This document shows, piece by piece, positions 5,258 to 5,350 of a stretch of DNA of 5,350 nucleotides (position 1 is the stretch's first letter; every line of letters begins with the position of its first letter). Source of the DNA: a bacterium (lineage in GTDB: Bacteria > Bacillota_A > Clostridia > Lachnospirales > Lachnospiraceae); NCBI GenBank assembly GCA_004562915.1, contig SFQZ01000146.1, positions 1-5,350 of the forward strand, read 5' to 3'. The notes beneath the pieces are model-generated. The model ran no database searches, had not been told where the DNA came from, and saw nothing but the letters and a program-made list of their open reading frames with translations. Made by a program: the position numbers and the translations under genes.

Positions 5258-5350
5258 TTACGGTATAATTACGACAAACCGGAAAAGCCCCGTAGAATCA
5301 AGGGTTTTGAGGTTTTCAGTCTGGTTTTTTCATCCTTTTCCAAACCGAAA
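5258..5350. other. Non-coding junction sequence beyond the integrase remnant
   Basis: No coding frame is supported. An imperfect inverted repeat spans 5276-5315: AAACC (5276-5280), AAAA (5283-5286) and CCC (5288-5290) pair with GGG (5302-5304), TTTT (5305-5308) and GGTTT (5311-5315), around a two-by-two mismatch and one bulged G. CAAACCG recurs at 5275-5281 and 5341-5347. TATAAT at 5264-5269 has only a poor -35 box (TTGATG, 5239-5244) at 19-base spacing. The sequence may be the edge of a decayed element or a rearrangement product. Confidence 0.35.

Noticed and set aside
1..5350. CRISPR array, toxin-antitoxin pair, retron or other defence system
   Set aside because: No regularly spaced repeats, reverse transcriptase, or small paired genes were found; the coding content is housekeeping genes plus one integrase remnant.

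Overview
The window looks like chromosomal DNA from a low-to-mid GC member of the Clostridia, most likely Lachnospiraceae. This rests on the gene order eno-secG-rnr-smpB-ssrA, strong AGGAGG-type ribosome binding sites, an A/T-rich coding style, the protein sequences, and a tyrosine integrase tail of the kind common in gut Firmicutes. The assignment is inference from recalled families; no search was run.

Layout: positions 1-183 are a non-coding leader with several short complementary segments. An enolase gene (184-1530) follows, then the small SecYEG subunit gene secG (1585-1821). A strong intrinsic terminator (1857-1886) closes this unit. RNase R (rnr, best start GTG at 1920, ending 4070) and smpB (4073-4540) form a tightly coupled pair. 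A near-consensus sigma-A promoter (4602-4630) drives ssrA, the tmRNA gene (4687-5033), which ends in its own terminator (5038-5066). Downstream, on the opposite strand, lies only the C-terminal end of a phage-type tyrosine recombinase (5051-5257). The last ~93 bases hold no gene that I can support.

Functionally, SmpB and tmRNA carry out trans-translation: they release stalled ribosomes and tag the unfinished proteins. RNase R is known in other bacteria to degrade the defective mRNA, so rnr-smpB-ssrA is a ribosome-rescue and RNA-quality-control cluster. Enolase (glycolysis; also a degradosome partner in some bacteria) and SecG (protein export) are conserved neighbours.

Most of the window is ordinary core genome. 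The points worth a second look are an inverted repeat that would bury the secG ribosome binding site, the decayed integrase at the 3' end of ssrA with its stop codon inside the ssrA terminator, and a paired direct/inverted repeat within that integrase tail that could be recombinase binding sites. I did not find convincing evidence of a wholly new system.
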